Source of the DNA: Sphaerochaeta pleomorpha str. Grapes
GTDB taxonomy: Bacteria > Spirochaetota > Spirochaetia > Sphaerochaetales > Sphaerochaetaceae
Direction: 5' to 3'
Length of the DNA: 64,000 bases
Assembly: GCF_000236685.1 (NCBI RefSeq)
Contig: NC_016633.1
Span: 1,302,001-1,366,000, forward strand
The position numbers and the translations under genes were made by a program. Shown here in pieces: positions 8,672-18,078 of the stretch (its first letter is position 1; each line of letters begins with the position of its first letter). The notes below the pieces were generated by a model. The model was not told where the DNA came from. It worked only from the letters and a program-made list of their open reading frames with translations, and did not search any database.

Positions 8672-10582
8672 TCATGAAAGCAGGTCAAGTTCAGTTTTCC
8701 ACAAGGCCACTGAAGCATCGCTGGGCATTCTCCAGTCCCCTCTCGGAGAAAGGGTAACAGAACCAACCTTTGGGCCATCGGGCAAACAGGATCGTTTGAA
8801 TTGCTGGCTAAAAAAACGCCTATAGAACGTGAATAACCATTTTTTAATTACTGTTCTCTCATACTTTTCACCAAAAGCCGCGATGGCCAGGCGATAGACT
8901 TTCCGCGGAGAAGATCCCCAACGTACAATCTGGTAGAGGAAAAAGTCATGCAGTTCATAGGGCCCCACAATATCCTCGGTTACCTGGCTTATAGTACCTT
9001 CGGATGTAGAAGGAAGCAGTTCGGGACTCACCGGGGTCGCTACCACATCAAGGAGTACTTTCTTGAGCCTGTCTTCGCTTTTCATGGCGACAAAACTGAC
9101 CAAGTGGCGCACCAGGGTCTTTGGGACAGAACAGTTGACCCCATACATGGACATATGGTCCCCATTATAGGTAGCCCAGCCTAAAGCCAGTTCCGAGAGA
9201 TCCCCGGTTCCCACCACCATTCCATTGCATTTGTTGGCAAAGTCCATTAAAACCTGGGTCCTTTCCCTTGCCTGACAATTCTCATAGGTGACATCAAGGG
9301 TTTTCCCATCGTGCCCGATGTCCTTGAAATGCTGCAACACTGCCTTGCTGATGGGAATAGTCGTAAGGCTGACACCCAATTCCCTGGCAAGGACCACAGC
9401 ATTGGATTTTGTCCTTCTGGTTGTCCCGAAGCAGGGCATGGTAATGGCCTGGATCCCTTTTCTGTCCAGTTTAAGTGAGTCAAAGGCTTCTACGCACACC
9501 AGAAGGGCCAAGGTAGAATCCAAGCCGCCTGAAAGCCCGATGACAACGTTTTTGCACATAGTATGTTCCAGGCGTTTCTTCAAGCCGAGGGACTGCAACG
9601 TCATTATCTTCTCGCACCGGATTTCCCTCATCGCAGGGTCAGAGGGTACAAACGGGGAAGGATCTACAAACCGCGTAAGGATGGTTTTGGTCTCTTCAAG
9701 GGTAAAAGGCACGAAGATATATTCCCCCGATCCTTGGTCGAAGGTATTGACCCGCATCCTTTCAAGGGCCAGTTTCCCGGTATCGATCTGGGTTATAAGC
9801 AATTCCCCATTGGAATTGAATTGTTCACCCAGCAATATTCCGTTTTCATAGATCAGGTTATGACCACAGAAAACAAGGTCGGTCGAGGACTCCCCATAGC
9901 CTGCATCGCTATAGATATAGGAACAGATGAGTTTGGCACTCTGCGAGGAGACCAGATTCCTCCGGTATTGCTTTTTCCCTACCAACTCATCGCTGGCCGA
10001 ACAGTTTGCAATGACGGTGGCCCCGGCGAGGGCTAAACCTGTACTGGGGCTCAAGGGAACCCAGAGGTCCTCACAAATCTCGACACCCAGGACGAATTCG
10101 GGAACATTAGCGCAGGCAAAGAGCAGATGGGTCCCGAAAAGGCACCGTTGTCCGCCAAGTTCAACTTCGCGGGTTTTCTCATCAGGGGTGCTGAACCAAC
10201 GCCTTTCATAATATTCCTGGTAGTTCGGGATATTCTTTTTTGGCACGATCCCAAGGATTTTCCCTTTGTGCACTACCACGCCACAGTTATACAGATGCCC
10301 AAAGAACACCAAGGGAGCACCAAAGACCACTACCAAATCATAGGAAGCAGAATACGCAGCCACTTCAGCTACAGCATTCCTGGCTTCTCTTTGGAGGGTC
10401 CGCTGCAAAAAAAGATCCCCACAGGTGTATCCAGTAATTACCAACTCAGGCAGTACCAGAAGCGAAAGGTGCTGTTCACCCGCTTTGGCAATGCCTTCCT
10501 TGATCGATTCCATATTGAATTTACAATCTGCCACCTTGACTGCAGCCGAATAGGCCGCACAGGAAATAAATCCGTCATTCAT
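8672..10582 (-). CDS. nadE: Glutamine-dependent NAD+ synthetase
   Basis: The 636-residue protein is the two-domain form of NadE, which converts deamido-NAD to NAD using glutamine. The N-terminal nitrilase-type glutaminase carries the Glu-Lys-Cys triad: LPELVITGY (near residue 46), VPKKNIPN and EICEDLW. The synthetase domain has the ATP P-loop SGGLDSTLAL (near residue 350) and GTGDLSELALGW. AAGGAG precedes ATG 10582 by about 8 nt. It lies 2 nt after the methyltransferase gene and is likely cotranscribed with it. The GDHMSMYG segment expected in the synthetase is intact. Confidence 0.95.
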   Translation of the reverse strand: MNDGFISCAAYSAAVKVADCKFNMESIKEGIAKAGEQHLSLLVLPELVITGYTCGDLFLQRTLQREARNAVAEVAAYSASYDLVVVFGAPLVFFGHLYNCGVVVHKGKILGIVPKKNIPNYQEYYERRWFSTPDEKTREVELGGQRCLFGTHLLFACANVPEFVLGVEICEDLWVPLSPSTGLALAGATVIANCSASDELVGKKQYRRNLVSSQSAKLICSYIYSDAGYGESSTDLVFCGHNLIYENGILLGEQFNSNGELLITQIDTGKLALERMRVNTFDQGSGEYIFVPFTLEETKTILTRFVDPSPFVPSDPAMREIRCEKIMTLQSLGLKKRLEHTMCKNVVIGLSGGLDSTLALLVCVEAFDSLKLDRKGIQAITMPCFGTTRRTKSNAVVLARELGVSLTTIPISKAVLQHFKDIGHDGKTLDVTYENCQARERTQVLMDFANKCNGMVVGTGDLSELALGWATYNGDHMSMYGVNCSVPKTLVRHLVSFVAMKSEDRLKKVLLDVVATPVSPELLPSTSEGTISQVTEDIVGPYELHDFFLYQIVRWGSSPRKVYRLAIAAFGEKYERTVIKKWLFTFYRRFFSQQFKRSCLPDGPKVGSVTLSPRGDWRMPSDASVALWKTELDLLS

Positions 10583-10584
10583 CG

Positions 10585-11736
10585 TTACAGCTCCTTGCGG
10601 TCAAGCACTACAGCCACTTCCTGGTGAAAGGTTTGGGGATACAAATCAAAAACCTTCAATACGCTTGCAGTATATCCTTGCTCTGAAAACCGTTGCAAGT
10701 CTCTTGAAAGCGTTACGCTATTACAGGAAATATATATGATCCTTGCAGGTTTCCACTTTGCAATCTGGGCAGGCACCGAATCTTCCAGACCGGTACGGGG
10801 AGGGTCTACCACAACAGTATCGACCACCCGTTTCTTTGACTTCCCCCATTGCTCGACGGAATCGGTAAAAAACTCCACATCGGGTATGTTTCTCTTTGCC
10901 AGGCTAAGACAGAGCCTGTCTCGTTCCACGCTGACAATCTTCCTTCCCTTCTGGGACAGAAAGGAGCTGAAGGTGCCAACCCCGCTGTACAGGTCCATCA
11001 CCTCGTTGCCAAGGCAATAGGACTGGACAAACTGCCCCATTTGCCCCAACAAATACCTGTTTCCCTGGAAAAATACATTTGCAGAGACCCAAAAGCCATG
11101 GCCATCGACGGTGGCAAGCACTGCCTCATCTCCAAACGATATTTTCTTGTCCCCCGCAAAGGCATTGATTTCGACATAGGGGGTTTTACTGGATTTCTGG
11201 GAAAACCTCGTTTTACGGGCAACCTCAAGTATGGCATTCTTCCTGGCCAAAACCTCGTTGAGAGCATCGACAAGGATGGGACAGGACCTAATGGGCACCA
11301 AGGTGTTACTCTTCTTGGCAAGGAACCCTATATCATTGGAAGCGAGGTCCACATGGAAGCGTACCCGACTCCGGTATGCCCAAAAAGGACCACCTACGGT
11401 CGGTTCTATGTTCAGGGAACCGGAGCTGACAGAACCAATTCTCGACAGATTATCCAAAACAAGGTTCAGTTTGGCTTCCGCTTGTCGTTCACTTGCAAGG
11501 TGTTGCAGATCACAGCCTCCGCAGATGCCATAATAGGGACAAGGGGGGTCTACCCTGTCTTTTGAAGGTTCAAGGACTTTCGTCGTATGTGCGTTGATGT
11601 AGCCTTTCTTCACCTGATCGATTTCATAGGCAACCAATTCACCGCTCAAAGCTCCCTGGACAAATAGGCTCTCACCCGTTTCAAGACGGGTAAAGCCACT
11701 CCCCCCCTGGACTAATTTCTCTATTCTAGCAACCAT
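10585..11736 (-). CDS. TrmA/RumA-family RNA uracil C5-methyltransferase
   Basis: This is 383 residues from ATG 11736 (AAAGAG 7 nt upstream); a longer open frame runs back into pepF without a ribosome site. The protein has a short TRAM-like start, the [4Fe-4S] cysteines CX5CX2C (about C66, C72, C75), SAM motif MDLYSGVGTF, DPPRTG, the catalytic Cys in YISCNSVTL and the general base Glu in FHQEV. This is the RlmC/RlmD family, which forms m5U in 23S rRNA; the exact position cannot be read from sequence. It overlaps pepF by 11 nt. Confidence 0.9.
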   Translation of the reverse strand: MVARIEKLVQGGSGFTRLETGESLFVQGALSGELVAYEIDQVKKGYINAHTTKVLEPSKDRVDPPCPYYGICGGCDLQHLASERQAEAKLNLVLDNLSRIGSVSSGSLNIEPTVGGPFWAYRSRVRFHVDLASNDIGFLAKKSNTLVPIRSCPILVDALNEVLARKNAILEVARKTRFSQKSSKTPYVEINAFAGDKKISFGDEAVLATVDGHGFWVSANVFFQGNRYLLGQMGQFVQSYCLGNEVMDLYSGVGTFSSFLSQKGRKIVSVERDRLCLSLAKRNIPDVEFFTDSVEQWGKSKKRVVDTVVVDPPRTGLEDSVPAQIAKWKPARIIYISCNSVTLSRDLQRFSEQGYTASVLKVFDLYPQTFHQEVAVVLDRKEL

Positions 11737-13465
11737 TGGAAAACTCTTTGACATACGTCGCGATGAGATCCATTCCCTGCTGCCAAAACTGTTCACTGGT
11801 GATGTCGCATCCCATCGTAGAGGCAACATGCATGGCACTATCGCTGCCTGTCTTTTCGAGCAAGGCAACATATTTATCGGGAAATCCCTGGGGATCTTTT
11901 GCCCTTTCGGCATAGAGGCCGAGCGCAAATAACTGCCCAAAGGCATACGGGTAGTTATAGAACGAGAAGTCACTGTTGTAATAGTGGCCTTTCACCGCCC
12001 ACATATAGGGGTGATAGACATCAAGGCCTTCGCCATAGGTCCTTTTCTGGCATTCGACCATAAGAGAAGAAAGCTGGTCAGCTGTCAATTCATGATCAGA
12101 GCGCTGCGCGAACACTTCCTGTTCAAAATAGAAACGGCACAGGATATCGACACAGACCTGGCAGGCATCCTGCAAGAAATGTTCGACCAGGGTGTACCGT
12201 TGCTCAGCTGTACAATTGCTGACAGCTCCCTGGAATACAATATATTCGCTGAAAATGGAGGCTGTTTCTGCCAAGGTCATCGGATAGGTTCTCAGCAGAT
12301 GACTCTTTGGCAACACGATACTGTCATGGTAGGCATGCCCTAGCTCATGGGCAAGCGTCGAAACCCCATTGAACGAATAATCGAAATTGGAAAGGATGCG
12401 ACTGGTCTGGGCAATGGGAAAACAGGTATCGTAAGCCCCTCCAACCTTTCCTTTTCTTGGCTCGGGGTCAATCCATCCCTCTGTAAATGCCTTTTGGGCA
12501 AACCTGCCCATATCGGGGCTGAAGGAGGAGAATTGCTCAATGATAAAAGATTTTGCATCCTCCCAGCAATAGCGTTTCCCTCCCTTGCCGACTGGGGCAA
12601 ACAGATCGTAGAAAGCACAGTGTTCCAGGCCCAGTGCTGAAGCCTTGGCCTTCAGATAGGACTGAAACAGGGGAAGGTTTTTCTCCAAGGTTCCTATAAG
12701 GGCCGAAAGGGTTTTCCCATCGATTCTAGACTGGGAGAGCGAACGACTGAGTGGGCTTTCGTAACGCCTTGCCTTGTCGAGGGTCAACGTCGTTCCCTTC
12801 ACCCCATTGAGCGAGGCGGCAAAGGCCGTTTCATAGGTTTTCCAGACTGACAGTTCTTTCTCAAAAGCTTTGCAGCGGATCGTTCGGTCTGCATTGAAAG
12901 CCTCATTGCGAAGCTCGATTACGGTCTTGCTTGTCTGCTCATCCCACTGAGTACTGGCAGAGGAAGACAACGATTCCTGCAGGCGGGAAAAAGCCTCGGT
13001 ACCGCTCCTGTTCAGATCGGAAGCCAAATCCTCCATTTCAGCAGAAAGCAAATGGGACTGGCGTTCAAAAAGCTCCCCGATGACATAGCAATAGGACTCA
13101 AGCGGCTGCCCCTTTTCGGTAAGGGATAGGACCCTCTCCTTTTCTTGGGCAAGAAAATTCAGCATCACAACGTCCAGATGCTGGACAGAGAGATATATTT
13201 CCCCGACTTGGTTCACTGCTTTAAGAAACACGGGGTTCGTAGTTTCTGTAGTAAGGCAACAGGAAGTGTAGGCATCGAGGTTCTCATAGTAGTCGAGTAT
13301 CAATTCATAGTCTTTGACAGCCTGGCAGAGATCATAGGAAACCGAGGATAGGTTTTGCTCCAGGGTTTTGCAAAGGGAAACGACCTTCTGTAGGTCAGAG
13401 CAGAATTCCATACTATCTGCAGATGGATAAATTGGGCTTAAGTCCCAACGAGGTAATGTAGCCAT
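11726..13465 (-). CDS. pepF: Oligoendopeptidase F, M3 metallopeptidase
   Basis: This is 579 residues from ATG 13465, which has GAAGGAG about 8 nt upstream; a longer frame adds 17 unlikely residues. The zinc motif HELGH (in STLAHELGHAYHD) and a downstream Glu region (LAETASIFSEY) mark an M3B oligoendopeptidase. These cytosolic enzymes trim short peptides. The conserved C-terminal YPYAFGQLFALGLY segment is present. It lies 57 nt after the response regulator gene and overlaps the methyltransferase start. Confidence 0.93.
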   Translation of the reverse strand: MATLPRWDLSPIYPSADSMEFCSDLQKVVSLCKTLEQNLSSVSYDLCQAVKDYELILDYYENLDAYTSCCLTTETTNPVFLKAVNQVGEIYLSVQHLDVVMLNFLAQEKERVLSLTEKGQPLESYCYVIGELFERQSHLLSAEMEDLASDLNRSGTEAFSRLQESLSSSASTQWDEQTSKTVIELRNEAFNADRTIRCKAFEKELSVWKTYETAFAASLNGVKGTTLTLDKARRYESPLSRSLSQSRIDGKTLSALIGTLEKNLPLFQSYLKAKASALGLEHCAFYDLFAPVGKGGKRYCWEDAKSFIIEQFSSFSPDMGRFAQKAFTEGWIDPEPRKGKVGGAYDTCFPIAQTSRILSNFDYSFNGVSTLAHELGHAYHDSIVLPKSHLLRTYPMTLAETASIFSEYIVFQGAVSNCTAEQRYTLVEHFLQDACQVCVDILCRFYFEQEVFAQRSDHELTADQLSSLMVECQKRTYGEGLDVYHPYMWAVKGHYYNSDFSFYNYPYAFGQLFALGLYAERAKDPQGFPDKYVALLEKTGSDSAMHVASTMGCDITSEQFWQQGMDLIATYVKEFSNGC

Positions 13466-13522
13466 AGTGAGTACTCCTTCACCGTCATATAGTACCTCTG
13501 GCGAGGTAAAAGTCAACCGCCG

Positions 13523-14878
13523 TTACAGATTCAAACCATACTCTGCAATTTTGTTGATAAGCGTTCTTCTGCTTATCCCCAGTTCCTCAGCGGCGTGGGT
13601 CCTGTTGCCCTCCCACCTGTGCAGGGCGTGGATAATGGCGTCGACCTCGGCATCCCTGAGACTTTTCGCCTCGGAGTCCTCCGCCGAGGGAGAGGACTTC
13701 TCCTGGGATTTCATAGAGACCGATCCCCTGAGGTCCAGATCATCGGCTTGGATTTCCTGTCCATCGGCAAAGATAACGGCGCGTTCGAGAATATTTTCAA
13801 GTTCCCTGACATTTCCAAAAAAATCATGGGCACAGAGTAGCTGCAGGGCATCTGAACTGAACCCGGTTACCTTATGGCCCATCTGATAGTTCAAACGCCT
13901 GAGAATACCTGCCGATAACAAGGGAATGTCTTCTCTCCGGTCCCGAAGGGGAGGAATCTGGATTCTTACTACATTCAACCGATAGAACAGGTCTTCGCGG
14001 AATTTACCTTCCCTCACCATCTGTTCAAGGTCTTTGTTTGTCGCTGCAATAATACGGGCATTGATGGGCATGGGGGTTGTTCCCCCCAGGCGGGTGATTT
14101 TACGGTCCTGCAGGACGCGAAGGATCTTGACCTGCAGGGAAAGAGGCATGTCGCCGATTTCATCGAGAAAAAGCGTGCCCCCACTGGCAAGTTCAAACAT
14201 TCCGGTCTTTCTGCTGGCTGCGCCGGTGAAAGCTCCTTTCTCATAACCGAACAGTTCGCTCTCCAAAAGGTTTTCGGGGACTCCCCCGATATTTATGGCA
14301 ACAAAGGGACCTTCGCTGACCAAAGAGAAAGCGTGTATTTCCCTGGCTACGACCTCTTTGCCTGTCCCGCTTTCCCCGGTGATCAAAACCGTCGAGCTGG
14401 TGTCCGAGATTCTGGCAATGATTTCCTTGATCTTCTTGATAGCAGGGCTATCCCCGACAAACACCTTTTTGTCATCTTCACTGCTGTTTCTGGTTTCCGA
14501 CTCTACGAGGTTTCTCAGATTCTGGGCCTCGACGAGCTTCTTCAACCTGATCACCAGTTCCTCCGGGTCGAAGGGTTTGACAATATAATCCTGGGCCCCT
14601 TCCTTCAAGGCAGATACCGCGTCGCTGATATCGCCATGGGCACTGATCATAATGACAGGCATCCTGAAACCTTCCTGCCGTATCCAGATGATAAGGGAAA
14701 GGCCATCCATCCCTGGCATTTTCAAATCGACCAGACAGGCATCATAGGGGTTCTCTTTGAGCATTCTCTGGGCCGAAAGCCCATTTTCTGCGCAGTCACT
14801 CTCAATACCATCGAGACTGAGATAGCGATGCATCAAATCACGGATATTCGGTTCATCGTCTACAATCAGGATTTTCAT
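13523..14878 (-). CDS. NtrC-family sigma-54-dependent response regulator
   Basis: The 451-residue protein has a receiver domain (phospho-acceptor D51 in LVDLKMPGMDG), an AAA+ domain with Walker A GESGTGKE, the sigma-54 contact loop GAFTGA, Walker B TLFLDEIGD and an arginine-finger region, and a Fis-type helix-turn-helix (about 420-450, AAEELGISRRTLINKI). It activates sigma-54 promoters when phosphorylated. It overlaps the histidine kinase by 4 nt, so the two are a cognate pair. They follow an efflux-pump operon, and the sigma factor itself is encoded at 41.5 kb. Confidence 0.95.
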   Translation of the reverse strand: MKILIVDDEPNIRDLMHRYLSLDGIESDCAENGLSAQRMLKENPYDACLVDLKMPGMDGLSLIIWIRQEGFRMPVIMISAHGDISDAVSALKEGAQDYIVKPFDPEELVIRLKKLVEAQNLRNLVESETRNSSEDDKKVFVGDSPAIKKIKEIIARISDTSSTVLITGESGTGKEVVAREIHAFSLVSEGPFVAINIGGVPENLLESELFGYEKGAFTGAASRKTGMFELASGGTLFLDEIGDMPLSLQVKILRVLQDRKITRLGGTTPMPINARIIAATNKDLEQMVREGKFREDLFYRLNVVRIQIPPLRDRREDIPLLSAGILRRLNYQMGHKVTGFSSDALQLLCAHDFFGNVRELENILERAVIFADGQEIQADDLDLRGSVSMKSQEKSSPSAEDSEAKSLRDAEVDAIIHALHRWEGNRTHAAEELGISRRTLINKIAEYGLNL

Positions 14879-16194
14879 ATAGTTTCCTCTTCAAGCAATT
14901 TCGTACTATGGATGGAATGAGGAAGAATTACCTCAGCAACAGTTCCACCCCCCTCCCTGGCATACAGCCGGATATTCCCACCCCTGGCCTTCACAAACTG
15001 GCTGGATATAGAAAGCCCGATACCCGATCCATGGATTTTCGTCGTAAAGAAAGGATCAAATATCTTCTTCTCGTCCCCTGCCTTGATACCATCCCCACGG
15101 TCCAGGACAAATATGTGGAGATAGCCCTTCTTATCCTCGAAAATATCGATTTCAACCTGCGGGTCCCTGTCAGTACAACTCTCCAGTGCGTTTTTCAAAA
15201 GGTTCTCGAAAACTGAGCGGGCACGGTCGACATCGATGAGAATTTTGGCATGTTCACTACAGGTGAATTTTATTGGTTTGTCAAACCGTCTGATCAATGT
15301 GGTGAAAAGCTCATTGAGATCGACGGTAACGGGAGTTCCCAGGGGATTGCGCAAAAAGTCACTTACCTTGTTGGTAAGCTGGGTGAGGCGAAGCACTTCC
15401 TGCTCGATGAGCACAAGGTCAGAAAGATTTTCTTTGGGGAGAATTTTCTTGAGCAAGGCCAGTTGGATGGTAATTGCGCTCAGGGGGTTCTTGATTTCAT
15501 GGGTCAAAGTCCTTGCCGCCTGCCCGAGGTTGACCAGGCTTTCCTGCTTTGCCAGCGTTTCCCGATAGTGGCGGTTATTGCCATAGATGCGCAAAACCAG
15601 CAAAAACAGACCGATGAGGATAAAGGTCGATACTATGCTGATTATCCTGACCATGACAAGGCGATGGTGATACTGCTGCCCGTCGAACAGGATATACAGG
15701 ACATCCGGGAAATCAATAGGGGAAGGGAGCAATCCATTCTCAGAAAGGGTAAGTTCACCGGTATCAAGCAAAATGGTAAGACGGGAATACCGGATGTATT
15801 CAATCATCCCCGATTCTGTATTATACGTTGCCGTTCCGGTTTCCATATTCCCTTTTGTGGAGGTATTGGAAAAGATTTCCAAGGGAATGGTAAGGGGGAC
15901 ATTGCCGAGACTCAAGACTTTCTTGCCGGTGGAACTGTATACTCCGATTCCACTGATGCCTTCATCCTGCATCGTTTTCATCGCCTTGGAGGAACTGTCC
16001 TGCAACGCGAGGAAAACAGAATTGAACGAACGCTCCGCTTCGGATTGCATCCTCAGTTCTTCCCTGTCCATGATGGCTGTGGTAAGGAAAATTACCAATC
16101 CGATCAGGACCAGGAAGGCGAACGACAAAGAAGGGATGACAAAAATAGGTTCCCTCCCATCGACAATCATCCAGTGTGATTTATTCCCTCTCAT
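14875..16194 (-). CDS. Membrane sensor histidine kinase
   Basis: The 439-residue protein has two membrane segments (about 17-40 and 181-203) framing a periplasmic sensor domain of about 140 residues with no recognised fold. Then come a dimerisation/phosphotransfer helix with H232 (LTHEIKNPLSA), the N box ENLLKNALES, and the G boxes LDRGDGI and GSGIGLSI. This NtrB-like HisKA type commonly pairs with sigma-54 activators. GGAG lies 5 nt upstream of the ATG. It is cotranscribed with the efflux genes upstream (17-nt gap) and the regulator downstream. Confidence 0.93.
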   Translation of the reverse strand: MRGNKSHWMIVDGREPIFVIPSLSFAFLVLIGLVIFLTTAIMDREELRMQSEAERSFNSVFLALQDSSSKAMKTMQDEGISGIGVYSSTGKKVLSLGNVPLTIPLEIFSNTSTKGNMETGTATYNTESGMIEYIRYSRLTILLDTGELTLSENGLLPSPIDFPDVLYILFDGQQYHHRLVMVRIISIVSTFILIGLFLLVLRIYGNNRHYRETLAKQESLVNLGQAARTLTHEIKNPLSAITIQLALLKKILPKENLSDLVLIEQEVLRLTQLTNKVSDFLRNPLGTPVTVDLNELFTTLIRRFDKPIKFTCSEHAKILIDVDRARSVFENLLKNALESCTDRDPQVEIDIFEDKKGYLHIFVLDRGDGIKAGDEKKIFDPFFTTKIHGSGIGLSISSQFVKARGGNIRLYAREGGGTVAEVILPHSIHSTKLLEEETI

Positions 16195-16211
16195 GCTTTC
16201 TCCAAGGACTT

Positions 16212-17393
16212 CTACTCATAATTCAAAGCTTCGATCGGATCCAATTTTGATGCTTTCATGGCTGGATACCAGCCAAAAAACACTCCCACAAACATGGAAA
16301 ATCCCATTGCAAGTATGAACGAGCTGTATGATAAATGCAACGACCATTTCATGACGTTGGTTACTGCAAGGCTCAACAAGGAGCCTAAAAGGATTCCCAA
16401 GATGCCCCCGATGAGCGTCAAGGTTATAGCTTCCGAGATAAACTGGCCACGTATTACATTGGGAGAAGCTCCCAGGGCCTTTCGGATTCCGATCTCCTTG
16501 GTTCTCTCAGCCACGGAAACAAGCATGATATTCATGATTCCGATTCCACCGACTAGCAGACTGATCGCGGCGATGGCAGCGAGGAACGCGCTGAACGTCC
16601 CGGTTATCTCATTTGCCATCTCAGCAAGGGTTGCCGGGCTGAACAGGTTATATCCATCGGTACCAACCAGATCGTCAAGGAATTCGGTCACTTTGTCAGA
16701 CACTGCAATCGTATCATATCCCTGCGCAACCTTCATGACATAGGACCCTACACTGGTCGTATTCCTGAATCGCTGCTCATAGGTGTTGTAGGGAATGAAT
16801 ACGCTACCGTCATAGGAGAGGTTGAACGTTGCATCCTTTGCAGCCAGAACCCCTATTACCTGATAGCTTTTAGCCTGGTTGCGGAAAATACTGACGTACT
16901 GGCCAAGGGCATTACCGTCAGGAAACAATTCATCCGCGATGTCTTTGCCCAGGACCACAACCTGACGTCGGTTGATATTATCGAGCTCAGAGAAGAAAGC
17001 TCCCTCGTCATACTCGAGCTTCAGGACCGTCCCATAGCCGGAAGGGACCCCGGTTACCGTTGCGTTTATATTTTGCTGACCATTGCGTATCTGGGCGTTG
17101 CTATTGTTCTGGGGAAGAATGATTTCAAGCCCCTCAATATTTTTCATCAGGGTATTGCTGAAATCCTCCGTAAACGTCCCTGTGGTACGTTGTCCGTAGG
17201 AAGGATATACGGTCACGAGATCTAAGCCCCCGACAGCAATGCTTTCGGTGATGCTTTTTGAGGCACTGTCCCCGATGGTAAGGATGGCAACAACGGAGGC
17301 CACCCCGATGACAATACCCAAAAGGGAAAGGGCCGTGCGGAGTTTGCTGCCACGCATTGCGGAAAAAGCGAGTTTTATGTTTTCGAAAATCAT
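16212..17393 (-). CDS. MacB-type ABC transporter permease
   Basis: This is 393 residues from ATG 17393 (GGAGGAG 4 nt upstream, 1 nt after the ATPase stop). The fold is that of the MacB/FtsX permease: one N-terminal membrane helix (about 20-42, SLLGIVIGVASVVAILTIG), a large periplasmic domain (about 45-265), then three C-terminal helices starting FLAAIAAISLLVGGIGIMNIMLVSV. The segment ERTKEIGIRKALGA is the family signature between helices. Unlike E. coli MacB, ATPase and permease are separate genes. It works with the fusion protein and TolC-like protein of the same operon. Confidence 0.92.
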   Translation of the reverse strand: MIFENIKLAFSAMRGSKLRTALSLLGIVIGVASVVAILTIGDSASKSITESIAVGGLDLVTVYPSYGQRTTGTFTEDFSNTLMKNIEGLEIILPQNNSNAQIRNGQQNINATVTGVPSGYGTVLKLEYDEGAFFSELDNINRRQVVVLGKDIADELFPDGNALGQYVSIFRNQAKSYQVIGVLAAKDATFNLSYDGSVFIPYNTYEQRFRNTTSVGSYVMKVAQGYDTIAVSDKVTEFLDDLVGTDGYNLFSPATLAEMANEITGTFSAFLAAIAAISLLVGGIGIMNIMLVSVAERTKEIGIRKALGASPNVIRGQFISEAITLTLIGGILGILLGSLLSLAVTNVMKWSLHLSYSSFILAMGFSMFVGVFFGWYPAMKASKLDPIEALNYE

Positions 17394-17394
17394 G

Positions 17395-18069
17395 CTACTC
17401 CTCCAACTTTCCGTCGCGGATGCGGATCTGGCGCAGACAGCGCATTCCCAATTCTCGGTCATGGGTGACAAAGACCACGGTGCGGCCTTCACTGTTCAGC
17501 TCTTCAAAAAGCTCCATTATCTGGTTCCCTGTCTTGGAGTCGAGGGCCCCGGTCGGTTCATCGGCAAGCAGGATGGCTGGATTGTTTACCAACGCCCGTG
17601 CAATTGCCACGCGCTGCTTTTGGCCTCCTGACAATTCGTTTGGCCTGTGGTGCATACGGTCGGAAAGCCCTACCCGCTCCAAAGCCTGCATAGCCTGTTG
17701 CTTGCGTTCCTTGACCCCCATCCCGGCATAGAGCAACGGGGTGATGACATTTTCCAGGGCAGTCATCTTGCCAAGCAGGTTGAACTGCTGGAACACAAAG
17801 CCGACTTTTTGGTTACGGATATAGGCCAATTCGGTCTCATTCAGGCCTGCGGTATTCTCCGAATCTATATTGATCAAACCACTTGTTGGCGTATCAAGAC
17901 AACCGATGAGGTTCATCATCGTTGACTTGCCACTCCCGGAAGGTCCCATGATGGAGGTGAATTCCCCCCTTTTTATATCGACACTCACCCCGTCGAGGGC
18001 TTTTACGATATAGTCCCCGACAAGAAAATAGCGTCTGACATCTTGCAACTGAATTACACTGTTTGCCAT
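17395..18069 (-). CDS. MacB/LolD-type ABC ATPase
   Basis: The 224-residue nucleotide-binding subunit has Walker A GPSGSGKST (about 40-48), the Q-loop in FVFQQFNL, signature LSGGQKQRVAIARAL, Walker B ILLADEPTGALD and switch His in VFVTHD. These are hallmarks of MacB/LolD ATPases that power mechanotransmission rather than direct transport. It is preceded by 9 nt and followed by 1 nt to operon neighbours. Confidence 0.95.
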   Translation of the reverse strand: MANSVIQLQDVRRYFLVGDYIVKALDGVSVDIKRGEFTSIMGPSGSGKSTMMNLIGCLDTPTSGLINIDSENTAGLNETELAYIRNQKVGFVFQQFNLLGKMTALENVITPLLYAGMGVKERKQQAMQALERVGLSDRMHHRPNELSGGQKQRVAIARALVNNPAILLADEPTGALDSKTGNQIMELFEELNSEGRTVVFVTHDRELGMRCLRQIRIRDGKLEE

Positions 18070-18078
18070 CGGTATTCC

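Noticed and set aside
15250-16179. 309-codon plus-strand open frame
   Set aside because: It lies entirely opposite the histidine kinase, whose domains are clear; the plus-strand product shows no known motif and is a shadow frame.
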